Below, one piece after another: positions 19,087 to 29,516 of a stretch of DNA of 64,000 bases. Within the stretch, counting starts at the first letter, position 1; every line of letters begins with the position of its first letter. Origin of the DNA: an uncultured Fibrobacter sp. (lineage in GTDB: Bacteria; Fibrobacterota; Fibrobacteria; Fibrobacterales; Fibrobacteraceae); NCBI GenBank assembly GCA_946183925.1, contig CAMHDS010000005.1, forward strand, positions 1 to 64,000, in the 5' to 3' direction. Below the pieces are notes generated by a model. That model was given only the letters and a program-made list of their open reading frames with translations, was not told the origin of the DNA and did no database searches. A program made the position numbers and the translations under genes.

Positions 19087-19809
19087 ATGAAGCTAAATTC
19101 GTTGACTCTGGTTATTTTTTTGTGTTCGGTGGCTTTGTCTGCTCAAGACAAATCTTTTTATTGGGGACCTCGAGCGTCCCTGAATATGTTTAGCGTTTAT
19201 AATACCAATTCTGTTCGCGTGCAGTACGGAAACCCTGCCGATAAGGTGATTCATCGAGATTCGTACAAAGATGCTTCTGGAGTAGGGATGGATTTTGGGC
19301 TGGCTGCAAGGTACATGTTTGGCTCTTGGGGTGCTGCCGTAGAATTAAATATCGGTCTTTGCATGCTTTCGATGGATAATGACCTCTACGGTCGGACATC
19401 CTATAATGCGATGGGGTATGCAAATCGTACCTCTTTGCAAGAAAACCTTGATTTCTTTCGGTTCTCAATGCCTATTATGTATTTCAAAAAGTTCGGTGAA
19501 CTTTTTTATGTTGAAGTGGGTCCGCAGCTTAGCCTGAATTATGCGGATGACCGAACCTTGGGAGAAGATGAGGAAATAGAATTGGGTGGCTGGAAACCTA
19601 ATCTATTCGGAGTTTCCGCTCTTCTGGGAGGGGGCTTCGACATGCCTGTCGGAAAAACGAAGTGGCTTGATATAGGTGGGCGGCTGGTTCTCGATTTTAC
19701 AAGGGTAGAGAGCGACTCGAAAGTGGAGCTTGAAGAATCGGAGTCTTTTAGAAAGGCTTCTTCGGCAAAGTTGTTCGCCTGGTATTCTTATCTAGCCTTT
19801 TATCTCTAA
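19087..19809 (+). CDS. PorT/OmpW-like outer-membrane beta-barrel protein
   Basis: MKLNSLTLVIFLCSVALSAQDKSFYWGPRASLNMFSVYN...; alternating hydrophobic strands, aromatic end. Confidence 0.5.
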   Translation: MKLNSLTLVIFLCSVALSAQDKSFYWGPRASLNMFSVYNTNSVRVQYGNPADKVIHRDSYKDASGVGMDFGLAARYMFGSWGAAVELNIGLCMLSMDNDLYGRTSYNAMGYANRTSLQENLDFFRFSMPIMYFKKFGELFYVEVGPQLSLNYADDRTLGEDEEIELGGWKPNLFGVSALLGGGFDMPVGKTKWLDIGGRLVLDFTRVESDSKVELEESESFRKASSAKLFAWYSYLAFYL

Positions 19810-20639
19810 CAAGCTCTGATGCCGTCGTCCTGGATTAGGATTTTCCCTTCGCGATAGAGGGTCCCGAGAATCTTCTTGAAGGTCTTCTTGGACATGCCGA
19901 ATTCCTTCTGGATGGTTTCCGGGTCGGTGTGGTCGCCGTAGGGCAGGAACCCGCCCGCCTCGGAGAGTTTGCGGAGCACTGCGTTCGGGCTATCGCTCTT
20001 CATGATTCCCTTGTAGCCTACAGGCGAAAGGTTCAGGGTGATTTTTCCGTCGCTGGTGAACCGCTGGATGTATCCCGGCATGGTGTCGCCGATGTAGATG
20101 CGTTTGGTGCCGGGCGTGACCATGAGGCGCCCCGTATAGCGGTAGTTCACCAGAAAGTCCACGTAGTCCGGCGTAACCTCGTAGGCGGCCAGTTCCACCC
20201 GCTCTCCCACATGGAGTTCAGAGGTGTCGGTATCGATGAAGCTCTTGATTTTTTCGGTAGCCACCAGACGGTTGCTCTTGTCGTCCAGCAGAATATAGAC
20301 CACGCAGCGGTCGCCCCGCTGGAGTTCTCCCAGCTGTTGCTTGTAGGGCAAGAACAGATCCTTGTTCAGTCCCCAGTCCAGGAACGCTCCCACGCGGTTT
20401 ACGTCCTTGACTTCCAGCACGGCGAATTCTCCGGCCTGGGCGTAAGGCTTCTGGAGGGTGGCGATAGGGCGGTCTTCGCTATCCATATAGACGAACACGT
20501 CCAGGATTTCGCCTTCTTCCAGGGAAAATTCCTCCCGGTTTCCAGGGAGCAACACCCTTCCGCCGGTTTCTAGCTCCAGGTAATAGCCCTGGGGCATGAT
20601 GCTTTCGACCCGGGCGCGATTGTATTTGCCGATTTCCAT
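19806..20639 (-). CDS. S1-domain RNA-binding protein (CvfB-like)
   Basis: GAFLDWGLNKDLFLPYKQQ; tandem S1-like repeats; C-terminal winged-helix MSKKTFKKILGTLYREGKI. Confidence 0.8.
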   Translation of the reverse strand: MEIGKYNRARVESIMPQGYYLELETGGRVLLPGNREEFSLEEGEILDVFVYMDSEDRPIATLQKPYAQAGEFAVLEVKDVNRVGAFLDWGLNKDLFLPYKQQLGELQRGDRCVVYILLDDKSNRLVATEKIKSFIDTDTSELHVGERVELAAYEVTPDYVDFLVNYRYTGRLMVTPGTKRIYIGDTMPGYIQRFTSDGKITLNLSPVGYKGIMKSDSPNAVLRKLSEAGGFLPYGDHTDPETIQKEFGMSKKTFKKILGTLYREGKILIQDDGIRAC

Positions 20640-20737
20640 AATTGCCTTTCCGTTCAGGTGTCCGCGATTGCGGGGTTGATGTCGCGACCATCCGCGACGA
20701 TAAAAATATAGGATTTTATTATATTCAACAAAGATTT

Positions 20738-21727
20738 ATGATAGACTTTATCGGCGACATTCACGGTCACGCGACCGAACTGCGGGCCCTGCTAGAGAAG
20801 TTGGGCTATGTGGAACGTGGAGGTGTTTTCGCCTATCCGGGAAACGCCCGTAAGGTGGTTTTTCTCGGGGACTACATCGACCGGGGCTGTGAATCCCGGG
20901 AGACTATAGACCTGGTCCGTGCCATGCGGGACGCCGGAGCTGCTACCGCCCTCATGGGAAACCACGAATTCAACACCCTCTGTTTTTGGCAGCAGAACGG
21001 TGCTGGCGGTGGGCATTTTCTGAAGACTATTACGGGCGGCTACCTGCGGGACCATTCCTTCAACAAGGTGGCCATCCTTGCACGGACGGTAGAATCTTAT
21101 CGCGGACGACAGCAGGAATTCCAGGAGATGCTGGACTTTCTGAAGACATTGCCGTTCTATATGGAAACGGACTTGTTCCGGGCGCAACATGCCTGCTATG
21201 ACGCCGAATGCGTACAGACCCTGCGTGAGGCGGGCATTACAAGCTTTGCCGACGGAAATTTCGACGAACTGATTGCCCGTGCCTGCGACAGCCACAATGA
21301 ATTTGAAGATTCCCTGTTCCACCCTCTGGATATCTTGCTGAAGGGCCCCGAGATGGAGCTGCCTGCAGGCGGGACCTTCCGGGACGGCGAAGGCGTGGTG
21401 CGCAAGAAGATGCGGCTCCGCTGGTGGATTGACCCGAAGAACGCCACCCTTCAGGATATTGCGCTCCAGCCCGGCGTGGACTTTTCCGATGAACCCGTTC
21501 CTGAGGCTATTCGGTCTCGAAAGTTCTACGGCGAAAACGAACGGCCCGTGTTTTTCGGGCACTACTGGCTTAAAGGCGAGCCGGCCCTTATCCGCAAAAA
21601 CGTGTGCTGTCTGGATTACAGCATCGGGAGTTTTTTCGGGCATGGCCGTATGGTGGCCTACCGCTTTGACGGAGAGCAAACCCTTGATGCCCGCAAGTTC
21701 GTGTGGGTGGAGGGACCGTCGGTTTGA
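20738..21727 (+). CDS. Calcineurin-like metallophosphoesterase
   Basis: MIDFIGDIHGHATELRALLEKLGY...FLGDYIDRGCES...LMGNHEFN. Confidence 0.85.
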   Translation: MIDFIGDIHGHATELRALLEKLGYVERGGVFAYPGNARKVVFLGDYIDRGCESRETIDLVRAMRDAGAATALMGNHEFNTLCFWQQNGAGGGHFLKTITGGYLRDHSFNKVAILARTVESYRGRQQEFQEMLDFLKTLPFYMETDLFRAQHACYDAECVQTLREAGITSFADGNFDELIARACDSHNEFEDSLFHPLDILLKGPEMELPAGGTFRDGEGVVRKKMRLRWWIDPKNATLQDIALQPGVDFSDEPVPEAIRSRKFYGENERPVFFGHYWLKGEPALIRKNVCCLDYSIGSFFGHGRMVAYRFDGEQTLDARKFVWVEGPSV

Positions 21728-22389
21728 AAACTCTCTCGTCTCTCGTCTCTCGTCTCTCGTCTCTTAAGCTGACCGTCTTTTTGCTGGTCGCGTTCCTTCT
21801 GGTCATATTCTGGGGCGTCTTGGGACAGGCAAACGCCGAAGCGGCTGGAATGCCGGCGTCTGTTGCGGTAGAACGATTTTTCGGGAGCTATTTCGTCTGG
21901 GTTTTTGACGTGGTTCCCGTGCCTGCCATGAAAAGCTTGGCGGTGTTGGCCTGCGTGAACCTGGTGGCCGCCATGATCTTTCGCATGCCCCGCGGTCTAA
22001 AGTTTGCTGGACTTTACGGAATCCACACCGCCCTGCTGGTGCTGCTTGCAGGGAGCCTTGTGGGCGGCGCTCTCCAGCGTGACTACAACGGCTACAAGAA
22101 CGTAGCGCCCGAAAGCGTGCCGGAAAAGTCCGGAACCTTGACCATGTTCCCCGCAGGAGACAGCCTCGGGACCGTAGCGGTGCAGTTTCCCCTGGAAACT
22201 GCCGGCTGGACCTACCATGTGGAGTATCGCGGGCGTTTTCCCATGTCGCCCAAGTCCTCCATCGACCTCTATACGGTAACCTACGACCCCATGCGTTTTG
22301 TGCCTTACGCCTTCATGAGCCTGGTGCTGGTCAGTCTTGTTTTTCATTATGTAGTCGTGGTGGTGCGCGCCCGTAAGGGGGACTCGTGA
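21724..22389 (+). CDS. ResB-like cytochrome c biogenesis protein, probable TTG start
   Basis: Membrane protein TU-coupled to the ccsA-like gene; TTG overlaps the previous stop (TTGA); starts in a heptanucleotide repeat. Confidence 0.5.
   Translation: MKTLSSLVSRLSSLKLTVFLLVAFLLVIFWGVLGQANAEAAGMPASVAVERFFGSYFVWVFDVVPVPAMKSLAVLACVNLVAAMIFRMPRGLKFAGLYGIHTALLVLLAGSLVGGALQRDYNGYKNVAPESVPEKSGTLTMFPAGDSLGTVAVQFPLETAGWTYHVEYRGRFPMSPKSSIDLYTVTYDPMRFVPYAFMSLVLVSLVFHYVVVVVRARKGDS
21734..21757 (+). repeat. Heptanucleotide tandem repeat (TCTCGTC x3 plus partial)
   Basis: TCTCGTCTCTCGTCTCTCGTCTCT at the 5' end of the ResB-like ORF. Confidence 0.85.
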
Positions 22390-23939
22390 AACGGCTCTCT
22401 TCAGGACAGTTTGCGCATTTGTTGTTCCCGCACTTTTTATTCCTGCGCCCATTCCCGCGATTTTTGTTCGCGCCACTGCTGTTTGTGACGCTCCTGCTTG
22501 TGGCCTTGCCCTCGGCATGGGCTTCTGAACGGCCGGAACTGCGGACAGAATTGCAGGGTTCGGCGACGGCGGTGGTGTACCAGGGAGAAATCCGACCTTT
22601 TGCCTCTTTTGCGCGAGATGTGCTGGACAACTTTTCGGGAAAAGTTTCTTACCGCTGTGCCGAAAAAGACGCTGACCGCTGCCCACGTAAGATGCAGGCT
22701 ACCGAGGTGGCCTTGGGGATTATAAAAAATGAGCCCCGGAGTCGGGACTGGAAACTTTTCAAGGTCTTGCGGAGCGACGTTTCGGAGGCCTTGCACCTGC
22801 CGCCAGGCGAACGTTACGTGAGTTACGGCCAGCTGCAGCCTGCCTGGGACCTGCTGGAACTTTACGCCAGCCGAGATGACGGTCATGCCGCCACTCTGGA
22901 GATGAAACGGCTCTACGAAAATATCCAGCTGTTCGAGACCCTGGGAGATAGCGCCCGGGTGAAGGAGCTTTTCACCCTGGCAGAACCCGCCTTGGCCGAA
23001 AGCGGCCCCACGGTTCGGCGGATCAACCTGGAACTGGCCTACTACTTTGTGGACCCTGTGCTGTGGGCCTTCGTGACGGCATTTGTCGGGTTCTTGCTTT
23101 CCCTCTTGAACCTGAATTTCAAGAAGACGGCTCTGGACCGAGCCGCCAACGGGGCAGGCCTTGTGGCTTCGGTGGTTTTGGTTCTGACTCTTGCGGTGCG
23201 ATTTGCGGTGACGGGCCACCCGCCTATGGCGAATTTGTACGAAATTATTTTGTGGGTGGCCCTGCTGTTGGAGACCTTCGAGGTGGTGGCGTTTTTCCGT
23301 TGTCGCCGTCGCCAGTTCTCCCTGATGGTGCCTATCGCCTTCGTGGCGGCCCTGCTGTTGTTCTTTGCGCGGTTCGTGCTGGAAACCGGCGATGCCTTCC
23401 GGGCGCTGCCCGCCATCTTGAATTCTTCGGTGTTCCTTACCCTCCACGTGTTTACCATCGCCATAGGATTTGCAGGCATGATTCTTTCGGGAATCGTGGC
23501 CCATGTGGCCCTGTTCCGTTTCCGTGGCAGGGAAATCCCCCGAGATGAGCCCCTCGTGCCGCTGCTCTACGGCACCCTGGTTTTCGGTTCGGTCCTGACC
23601 ATAGTGGGCACTCTTTTGGGTGGGGTGTGGGCGGACTTTGCCTGGGGGCGTTTCTGGGGGTTCGACCCCAAGGAATGCGGTGCCCTCTTTGTAATCCTCT
23701 GGTCCATGCTGGGTTTACACCTGCGGGCCGGGCGCCTGGTGACAGGCCGGGGCTTTGTGCTGTTCAATGCTTTCAACGTGGTGGTCACCTTCCTCTGTTG
23801 GTTCGGAATCAACCTTCTGGGCGTGGGACTTCACAGTTACGGCTTCCAGAATGGCACGTTTACCTGGCTCTTGAGCTTTGTTTTGGCGGACTGCGCCTTG
23901 ATTCTCCTGTTAAATTTCTATTTTCGAAAACATGAGTGA
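22386..23939 (+). CDS. CcsA/ResC-like cytochrome c assembly protein
   Basis: WADFAWGRFWGFDPKECGALFVILWSMLGLHLR (WWD-type motif), multiple TM helices. Confidence 0.8.
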   Translation: MKRLSSGQFAHLLFPHFLFLRPFPRFLFAPLLFVTLLLVALPSAWASERPELRTELQGSATAVVYQGEIRPFASFARDVLDNFSGKVSYRCAEKDADRCPRKMQATEVALGIIKNEPRSRDWKLFKVLRSDVSEALHLPPGERYVSYGQLQPAWDLLELYASRDDGHAATLEMKRLYENIQLFETLGDSARVKELFTLAEPALAESGPTVRRINLELAYYFVDPVLWAFVTAFVGFLLSLLNLNFKKTALDRAANGAGLVASVVLVLTLAVRFAVTGHPPMANLYEIILWVALLLETFEVVAFFRCRRRQFSLMVPIAFVAALLLFFARFVLETGDAFRALPAILNSSVFLTLHVFTIAIGFAGMILSGIVAHVALFRFRGREIPRDEPLVPLLYGTLVFGSVLTIVGTLLGGVWADFAWGRFWGFDPKECGALFVILWSMLGLHLRAGRLVTGRGFVLFNAFNVVVTFLCWFGINLLGVGLHSYGFQNGTFTWLLSFVLADCALILLLNFYFRKHE

Positions 23940-24639
23940 GAATGTACCGAATGCAGAAGATGCCGCCGAGGAATCGGCGGAACTTCCGAAAGTGGAAAGC
24001 CGTGAAGACCTGATGCGCATTATCCAGGCCCTAGTCTTTGCGTCTCCGGATATCGTGACCCTGAAAAAGTTGCGGGAAATCCTGGGGGATTTCTTGGATG
24101 CCCGTACTGTGGCTGAGGCCTTGATTGCCGCCAACGATTCCCTGAACAAGATACAGTCTCCTTTCGAAATTGTGGAACAGGCCGGCGGTTACCGCTTTAG
24201 GACACGTGCCAAGTATTACCCCTGGGTGCGCAAGTTGTTCCCCGAAGCCAACGCCCGCAGGCTTTCCCAGGCGGCCCTGGAAACATTGGCCGTAATTGCA
24301 TACCAGCAACCCATCACCAAGGCCGCCATTGAACAGGTCAGGGGCGTGGCCTCTGTCGATGGACCTATCCGTAACCTGCTGGACAAGGGATTTATTTCTT
24401 TGGGTGCCCGTGCGGAGACGGTGGGGAACCCCTACACCTACGTGACCACCCAGGAATTCATGAAGTATTTCGGGATTAACCGTATTCCCGAAGACCTGCC
24501 CCGCTTGCGGGAATTCAGTGAGCTTCTGGAGGCGGGCAATCTGGTGCCCCAGTATTCGATTCCCGAAAGTTCTCCGGAGGAGCCCAAGCCCCCTGAGGAA
24601 GTTCCGGACCAGATTGAGCTGTCCATGGGAGAGACCTGA
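23932..24639 (+). CDS. scpB: Segregation and condensation protein B
   Basis: IIQALVFASPDIVTLKKLREILG...SQAALETLAVIAYQQPITKAAIEQVRGVASVDGPIRNLLDKGFI. Confidence 0.9.
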   Translation: MSENVPNAEDAAEESAELPKVESREDLMRIIQALVFASPDIVTLKKLREILGDFLDARTVAEALIAANDSLNKIQSPFEIVEQAGGYRFRTRAKYYPWVRKLFPEANARRLSQAALETLAVIAYQQPITKAAIEQVRGVASVDGPIRNLLDKGFISLGARAETVGNPYTYVTTQEFMKYFGINRIPEDLPRLREFSELLEAGNLVPQYSIPESSPEEPKPPEEVPDQIELSMGET

Positions 24640-27257
24640 TGGCCGCTACGCCCTTGATGCAGCAGTACTACGAAATCAAGAAACAGAATCCGGGCTGCAT
24701 ACTTTTCTTTAGAATGGGGGATTTCTTCGAACTGTTCGAAGAAGACGCCGTTATCGCTTCCAAGATTTTGGGGCTTACCCTCACCAGCCGAAACAACGGG
24801 GCGGCGGGGGAGACTCCCCTTTGCGGGTTTCCGCACCATGCGGCGGACCGCTACGTGCCCAAGATGGTGGCCGCAGGCTACCGTATAGCCATTTGCGAAC
24901 AGGTAGAAGACCCAAAGCTTGCCAAGGGAATCGTGAAGCGGGACGTGGTGGAAATCATCAGCGCCGGAACCGCCATGGACGAGACCAACCTGAACGCCAA
25001 GGAGGCCAACTACCTCTGCGCCTATATGCCGGCGGAATCAGGAGACGAGTCGGTGTTCGCCTTTGCGGACGTGACCACGGGCTACCTTGCGGTGAGCAGG
25101 AGTTCCGTGCAGGCTTTTGAGTGCGAGTTCTGCCGCCGCATGCCCAAAGAAGTGGTGGTGGCCGAAGGTTGCGAAATCCCTTCGGGCGTCATGGACATTA
25201 TCCGCTCCGAAAACATCCTGATTACGGAGATTCCCGCTTTTCTGTTCGGGGCGGAGCACGGGCGGGACGTGCTGTTTTCCCACTTCAAGGTGGAATCCCT
25301 GGTAGGCCTCGGCCTGGACGGTCGCGACCGTGAAACGGCGGTGACGGGCGCCCTCTTGCAGTATTTGATGGACCAGAAAAAGTCCGAGCTTTCCCACTTT
25401 ACGGGTCTCGAGATTTTGAATCTGGACGACTACATGACTCTGGATCCCAGCACCTTGCGCAATCTGGAGCTGGTCCGCCCGCTGAACGCCGACGATTATT
25501 CTAGCACCTTGTGTTCCGTTCTGGACTTTACCGTTACCGCCATGGGCGGCCGCGTGCTGAAGGACTGGGTGAGTCACCCGCTGATTTCGGTGGAAAAAAT
25601 CAAGGCCCGCGAAGATGCCGTGTCCGAGCTGGTGGGGAACCCCATGGCCTTGGACGAACTGAAGGAATCCCTTACCTCTATTCTGGACATGGAACGCCTG
25701 ATGGGGCGCGTGGGGAGCGGTCGCGCCAACGCTCGTGACCTGGCGGGCATGGGTCGCTCCCTGTGCCAGGCTTCTAAGGTGGCCCGTGTGCTTTCGGAAC
25801 TGCATTCACCTCTGTTCCAGCAGTTCCGTCAGGTGCTGGAACTGGCCAAAGGCAGGGGAGAGGAACTTCTTCAGAATTTCAACGACGACTTGCCCCTGAC
25901 GGTCCGCGAGGGTGGCATGATTCGGGAAGGCGCCAACGTGGAACTGGACGCCATGAACGCCGATATCAAGGATAAGCGCCAGTGGATTGCCTCCCTGGAA
26001 AGCCGTGAGCGGGAACGTCTGGAAATCCCGAGCCTCAAGGTGGGCTACAACAGGGTGTTCGGCTACTACATCGAGATTACAAGGGCCCAGATGGCCAAGG
26101 CCACCAAGCCCATTCCCGACGAATACATCCGCAAGCAAACTACCGTCAACGCCGAGCGCTACATCACCCCCGAGATGAAGGAGTGCGAGTCTGTCATCAG
26201 CAACGCCGAGGTGAACATCCACGAGCTGGAATACCGCATCTTCTGTCAGCTCAGGGACCGGGTGAACAGCTGGCGCAGCGAACTTCAGGAAATCGCCGAC
26301 GCTATTGCCCGTGTGGACACTCTTTACAGCTTTGCCCGTGCCGCCCGTAAGTACAATTACGTGTGCCCGGAAGTCTATACCGGTACGGGAATTGAAATTC
26401 GGGGCGGTTTCCACCCTGTAATCGTGGCGGTGAATCCGGACTTGAATTTTATCCCCAACGATGTGGAACTTTCTCCCGAGACCACCCGCTTGATGCTCAT
26501 TACGGGCCCCAACATGGCAGGTAAATCTACTTACCTGCGTCAGACGGGGCTGATTGTGCTGATGGCCCAGATGGGCTGCTTTGTGCCTGCGGAATCGGCC
26601 CGCATAGGCGTTGTGGACCGGATATTCACCCGCGTGGGGGCTAGCGACCGCCTGAGCCGTGGTCTCAGTACCTTCATGGTGGAGATGATCGAGACGGCCA
26701 ACATTCTGCGGAATGCCACGCCTCACAGCTTGGTGCTGTTAGATGAAATCGGTCGCGGAACTAGCACCTTCGACGGCCTTTCTATCGCATGGTCTATCGT
26801 GGAGACTTTGCATAGCGAGCCTTCTCGCATGGCGCTGACGCTGTTTGCCACCCACTATCACGAACTCACCGGCCTTGTGGATTCCCTGGAACATGCGGGG
26901 AACTATCAGGTGGCGGTTCAGGAGAAAGGCGACAAGCTCATCTTCTTGCACAAGATTCTTGCCGGGGCTTGCGATTCTAGCTACGGTATCCATGTGGCGG
27001 AAATGGCGGGACTCCCCTCTACGGTGGTGCGCCGGGCCCGCAAGATTCTGCTCCGTCTGGAAAAGCAGAAGATCGACCCCAGTGACGAGGCGATTCACAA
27101 GAAAATAAAGGACAGGCCCCAGATGGACCTGTTCGCCGCCCCCGACGAGTCCCTGACGCTCTTGAAACAGGAAATCTGCCGCCTGCGTCCCGAAGAGATG
27201 ACCCCACTGCAGGCCCTGCAACGCCTCACGGAACTGAAGGAAAACTATGGGAAATAG
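24639..27257 (+). CDS. mutS: DNA mismatch repair protein MutS
   Basis: TPLMQQYYEIKKQNPGCILFFRMGDFFELFEEDA; ITGPNMAGKSTYLRQTGLI; LLDEIGRGTSTFDGLSIAW. Confidence 0.97.
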   Translation: MAATPLMQQYYEIKKQNPGCILFFRMGDFFELFEEDAVIASKILGLTLTSRNNGAAGETPLCGFPHHAADRYVPKMVAAGYRIAICEQVEDPKLAKGIVKRDVVEIISAGTAMDETNLNAKEANYLCAYMPAESGDESVFAFADVTTGYLAVSRSSVQAFECEFCRRMPKEVVVAEGCEIPSGVMDIIRSENILITEIPAFLFGAEHGRDVLFSHFKVESLVGLGLDGRDRETAVTGALLQYLMDQKKSELSHFTGLEILNLDDYMTLDPSTLRNLELVRPLNADDYSSTLCSVLDFTVTAMGGRVLKDWVSHPLISVEKIKAREDAVSELVGNPMALDELKESLTSILDMERLMGRVGSGRANARDLAGMGRSLCQASKVARVLSELHSPLFQQFRQVLELAKGRGEELLQNFNDDLPLTVREGGMIREGANVELDAMNADIKDKRQWIASLESRERERLEIPSLKVGYNRVFGYYIEITRAQMAKATKPIPDEYIRKQTTVNAERYITPEMKECESVISNAEVNIHELEYRIFCQLRDRVNSWRSELQEIADAIARVDTLYSFARAARKYNYVCPEVYTGTGIEIRGGFHPVIVAVNPDLNFIPNDVELSPETTRLMLITGPNMAGKSTYLRQTGLIVLMAQMGCFVPAESARIGVVDRIFTRVGASDRLSRGLSTFMVEMIETANILRNATPHSLVLLDEIGRGTSTFDGLSIAWSIVETLHSEPSRMALTLFATHYHELTGLVDSLEHAGNYQVAVQEKGDKLIFLHKILAGACDSSYGIHVAEMAGLPSTVVRRARKILLRLEKQKIDPSDEAIHKKIKDRPQMDLFAAPDESLTLLKQEICRLRPEEMTPLQALQRLTELKENYGK

Positions 27258-27384
27258 GTGTTAGGTTGTAGGTTTTAGGGCTGCTGGTTACAGGAGGCTC
27301 TGAGCCTGCCCGGATTTGTTCCGGGATGCTGGGGTCAGCGTCAACCAGAAATGAAAAGTTTAGAAGTAAAAAACAGGAGTAACA

Positions 27385-28215
27385 ATGTCTGTACAAGTAA
27401 TGGTAAATGGAATTCCGGGCAACATGGGCCGTATCGTGGCCGAAACCTGCGTGGCCCGCGGCCTGGAACTGGTCCCGTATTCCCTGACGGGCGAAATCAT
27501 CGTGGAAAACGAGGCCGAGGTGGCCGGCAAGACCGTCCAGCTCCTTAAGCCCAGCAACCGCGAAGAGCGCATCGGCGAGGTGCTGGCCAAGTACCCGAAA
27601 ATGATTTGCATCGACTATACCCACCCCACGGCTGTAAACGACAACGCCGCCTTCTACGTGAAGCACAAGATTCCTTTTGTGATGGGCACTACCGGTGGCG
27701 ACCGCGAAGCCCTTGCAAAGCTTGTGGCCGACGCCAACCACCCCAGCGTCATTGCTCCCAACATGGCAAAGCAGATTGTGGCTTTCCAGATGATGATTGA
27801 ATTTTTGGCCAAGGAATTCCCCACGGCATTTAGCGGTTACAAACTTTCCGTGGTAGAAAGCCACCAGAAGACCAAGGCGGACACCAGCGGCACGGCCAAG
27901 GCCGTGGTAGGGGACTTCCAGAAGATGGGATTCGACTTCTCTGTAGATGACATCGAGAAGGTCCGTAACGAAAAGGAACAGGTGGAACGGATGCACGTGC
28001 CCGAGGAATACCTGGGCGGTCACGCCTTCCACACCTACAGCCTGGACAGCGCCGACGGCACCGTGCATTTCGAGTTCCAGCACAACGTTTGTGGCCGCAA
28101 GATTTACGCCGAAGGCACCGTAGATGCGGTGAACTTCCTCGCATGCCACCTCGCAAACGGAACCGCCAAACCCTTCAACATGATGGACGTTTTGCGCTCT
28201 GGAAAAATGAGATAA
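27385..28215 (+). CDS. dapB: 4-hydroxy-tetrahydrodipicolinate reductase
   Basis: VMVNGIPGNMGRIVAETC; FVMGTTGGDREAL; VVESHQKTKADTSGTAKAV. Confidence 0.88.
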   Translation: MSVQVMVNGIPGNMGRIVAETCVARGLELVPYSLTGEIIVENEAEVAGKTVQLLKPSNREERIGEVLAKYPKMICIDYTHPTAVNDNAAFYVKHKIPFVMGTTGGDREALAKLVADANHPSVIAPNMAKQIVAFQMMIEFLAKEFPTAFSGYKLSVVESHQKTKADTSGTAKAVVGDFQKMGFDFSVDDIEKVRNEKEQVERMHVPEEYLGGHAFHTYSLDSADGTVHFEFQHNVCGRKIYAEGTVDAVNFLACHLANGTAKPFNMMDVLRSGKMR

Positions 28216-28313
28216 GAAGTAAACAGTGATTAGTGGTTAGTAAATAGGAATAATTAGGCGGCTACGCCGCGATCATTAAAACCTAACCACTGACCACTAA
28301 CCACCAACCACTC
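28216..28313. repeat. Stop-to-start word repeat (GTGATTAGTGGTTAG ... CTAACCACTAACCAC) forming an inverted pair
   Basis: G-rich words right after dapB stop, GCGGCTACGCCGC palindrome, C-rich words up to the next start codon. Confidence 0.8.
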
Positions 28314-28315
28314 TT

Positions 28316-29332
28316 ATGCGGTCCTACATCCTCCGACGCCTGCTTTTGATGATCCCGACCCTCATCGGGATTTCGCTGGTGTGTTTTATACTCATCCAGC
28401 TGTTGCCGGGCGGCCCTGTGGAGGAGATGATTTCCAGGGCCCAGCAGGCCGCCGCCATGAAAGGCGGGGTAGATGCGTCCAAGGCCCTGTCGCCAGACCA
28501 GATAGCCCAAATCCAGGCCTACTTCGGGTTTGACCAACCGGCCTGGAAGCGCTACCTGACCTGGCTCTGGAACGTGCTGCACCTGGACTTGGGCGCAAGC
28601 TACACCTATGGCCTCCCGGTATGGGACGTCATCGTGAGCCGGTTCCCCATATCCCTGTTTTTCGGAATCACTTCGTTCTTCTTGAGTTACCTGATTTGCA
28701 TTCCCCTTGGCCTCTGGAAGGCGGTGCATCACGGGAGCAAGCTGGACTCCCTCAGTTCGGGCCTGATATTCTCGGGCTACGTGATGCCGGGTTATGCCCT
28801 GGGCATCCTCCTGATTATTTTCCTTGCGGGCGGGTCCTACCTGGACATCTTTCCGCTGGGGGGCCTTACCAGCGACGACTTTGAGGATTTCTCTTTTTTC
28901 GGGAAAATCGTGGACCTGGGGCATCACCTGATTCTGCCGATTTTCTGCTACATGATTAGCGAGTTCGCCTTCCTGACCTTCCTCATGAAGAATTCCGCCC
29001 TGGAGGAACTGGGCAAGGACTACATGCGCACGGCCCTTGCAAAAGGCATGAGTTTCAAGCAGGCTTTGGTGCGCCATGCACTCCGCAACGCGCTCATTCC
29101 CATCGCCACCCGCCTCTCCGAAATCTGCACCCTCATGTTTGCGGGGGCGCTCCTTATCGAGAAGGTCTTTGATATCGACGGCATGGGCCTGCTATACTAC
29201 AATTCCATGGTGAACCGGGACTACAACGTGGTCATGGGCATCATCTTCCTCAGCAGCCTCATGGCCATGGTGGGCCGCCTTTTCAGCGATATCCTATACA
29301 CGCTGGTGGACCCGCGAATCAAGTTCTCGTAG
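28316..29332 (+). CDS. ABC transporter permease (DppB/YejB-type)
   Basis: MRSYILRRLLLMIPTLIGISLVCFILIQLLPGGPVEEM; YMRTALAKGMSFKQALVRHALRNALIPI. Confidence 0.9.
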   Translation: MRSYILRRLLLMIPTLIGISLVCFILIQLLPGGPVEEMISRAQQAAAMKGGVDASKALSPDQIAQIQAYFGFDQPAWKRYLTWLWNVLHLDLGASYTYGLPVWDVIVSRFPISLFFGITSFFLSYLICIPLGLWKAVHHGSKLDSLSSGLIFSGYVMPGYALGILLIIFLAGGSYLDIFPLGGLTSDDFEDFSFFGKIVDLGHHLILPIFCYMISEFAFLTFLMKNSALEELGKDYMRTALAKGMSFKQALVRHALRNALIPIATRLSEICTLMFAGALLIEKVFDIDGMGLLYYNSMVNRDYNVVMGIIFLSSLMAMVGRLFSDILYTLVDPRIKFS

Positions 29333-29516
29333 CTTCATTTTTTGTGTTATTGGCCCTTATTATAACGAAACGAAGGCCTGCGTTACAAGAAAACGGTTTC
29401 TAAACAGGGAATATTTGTTTTTGGCCGGTCCGTTCGTCTTGGATTTATTCATCGTGCATCCGCGATGCTCCGTTTAGAACAAAAGAAGTGGCGTTGCCGC
29501 ACTTGTTATGCTGTTT

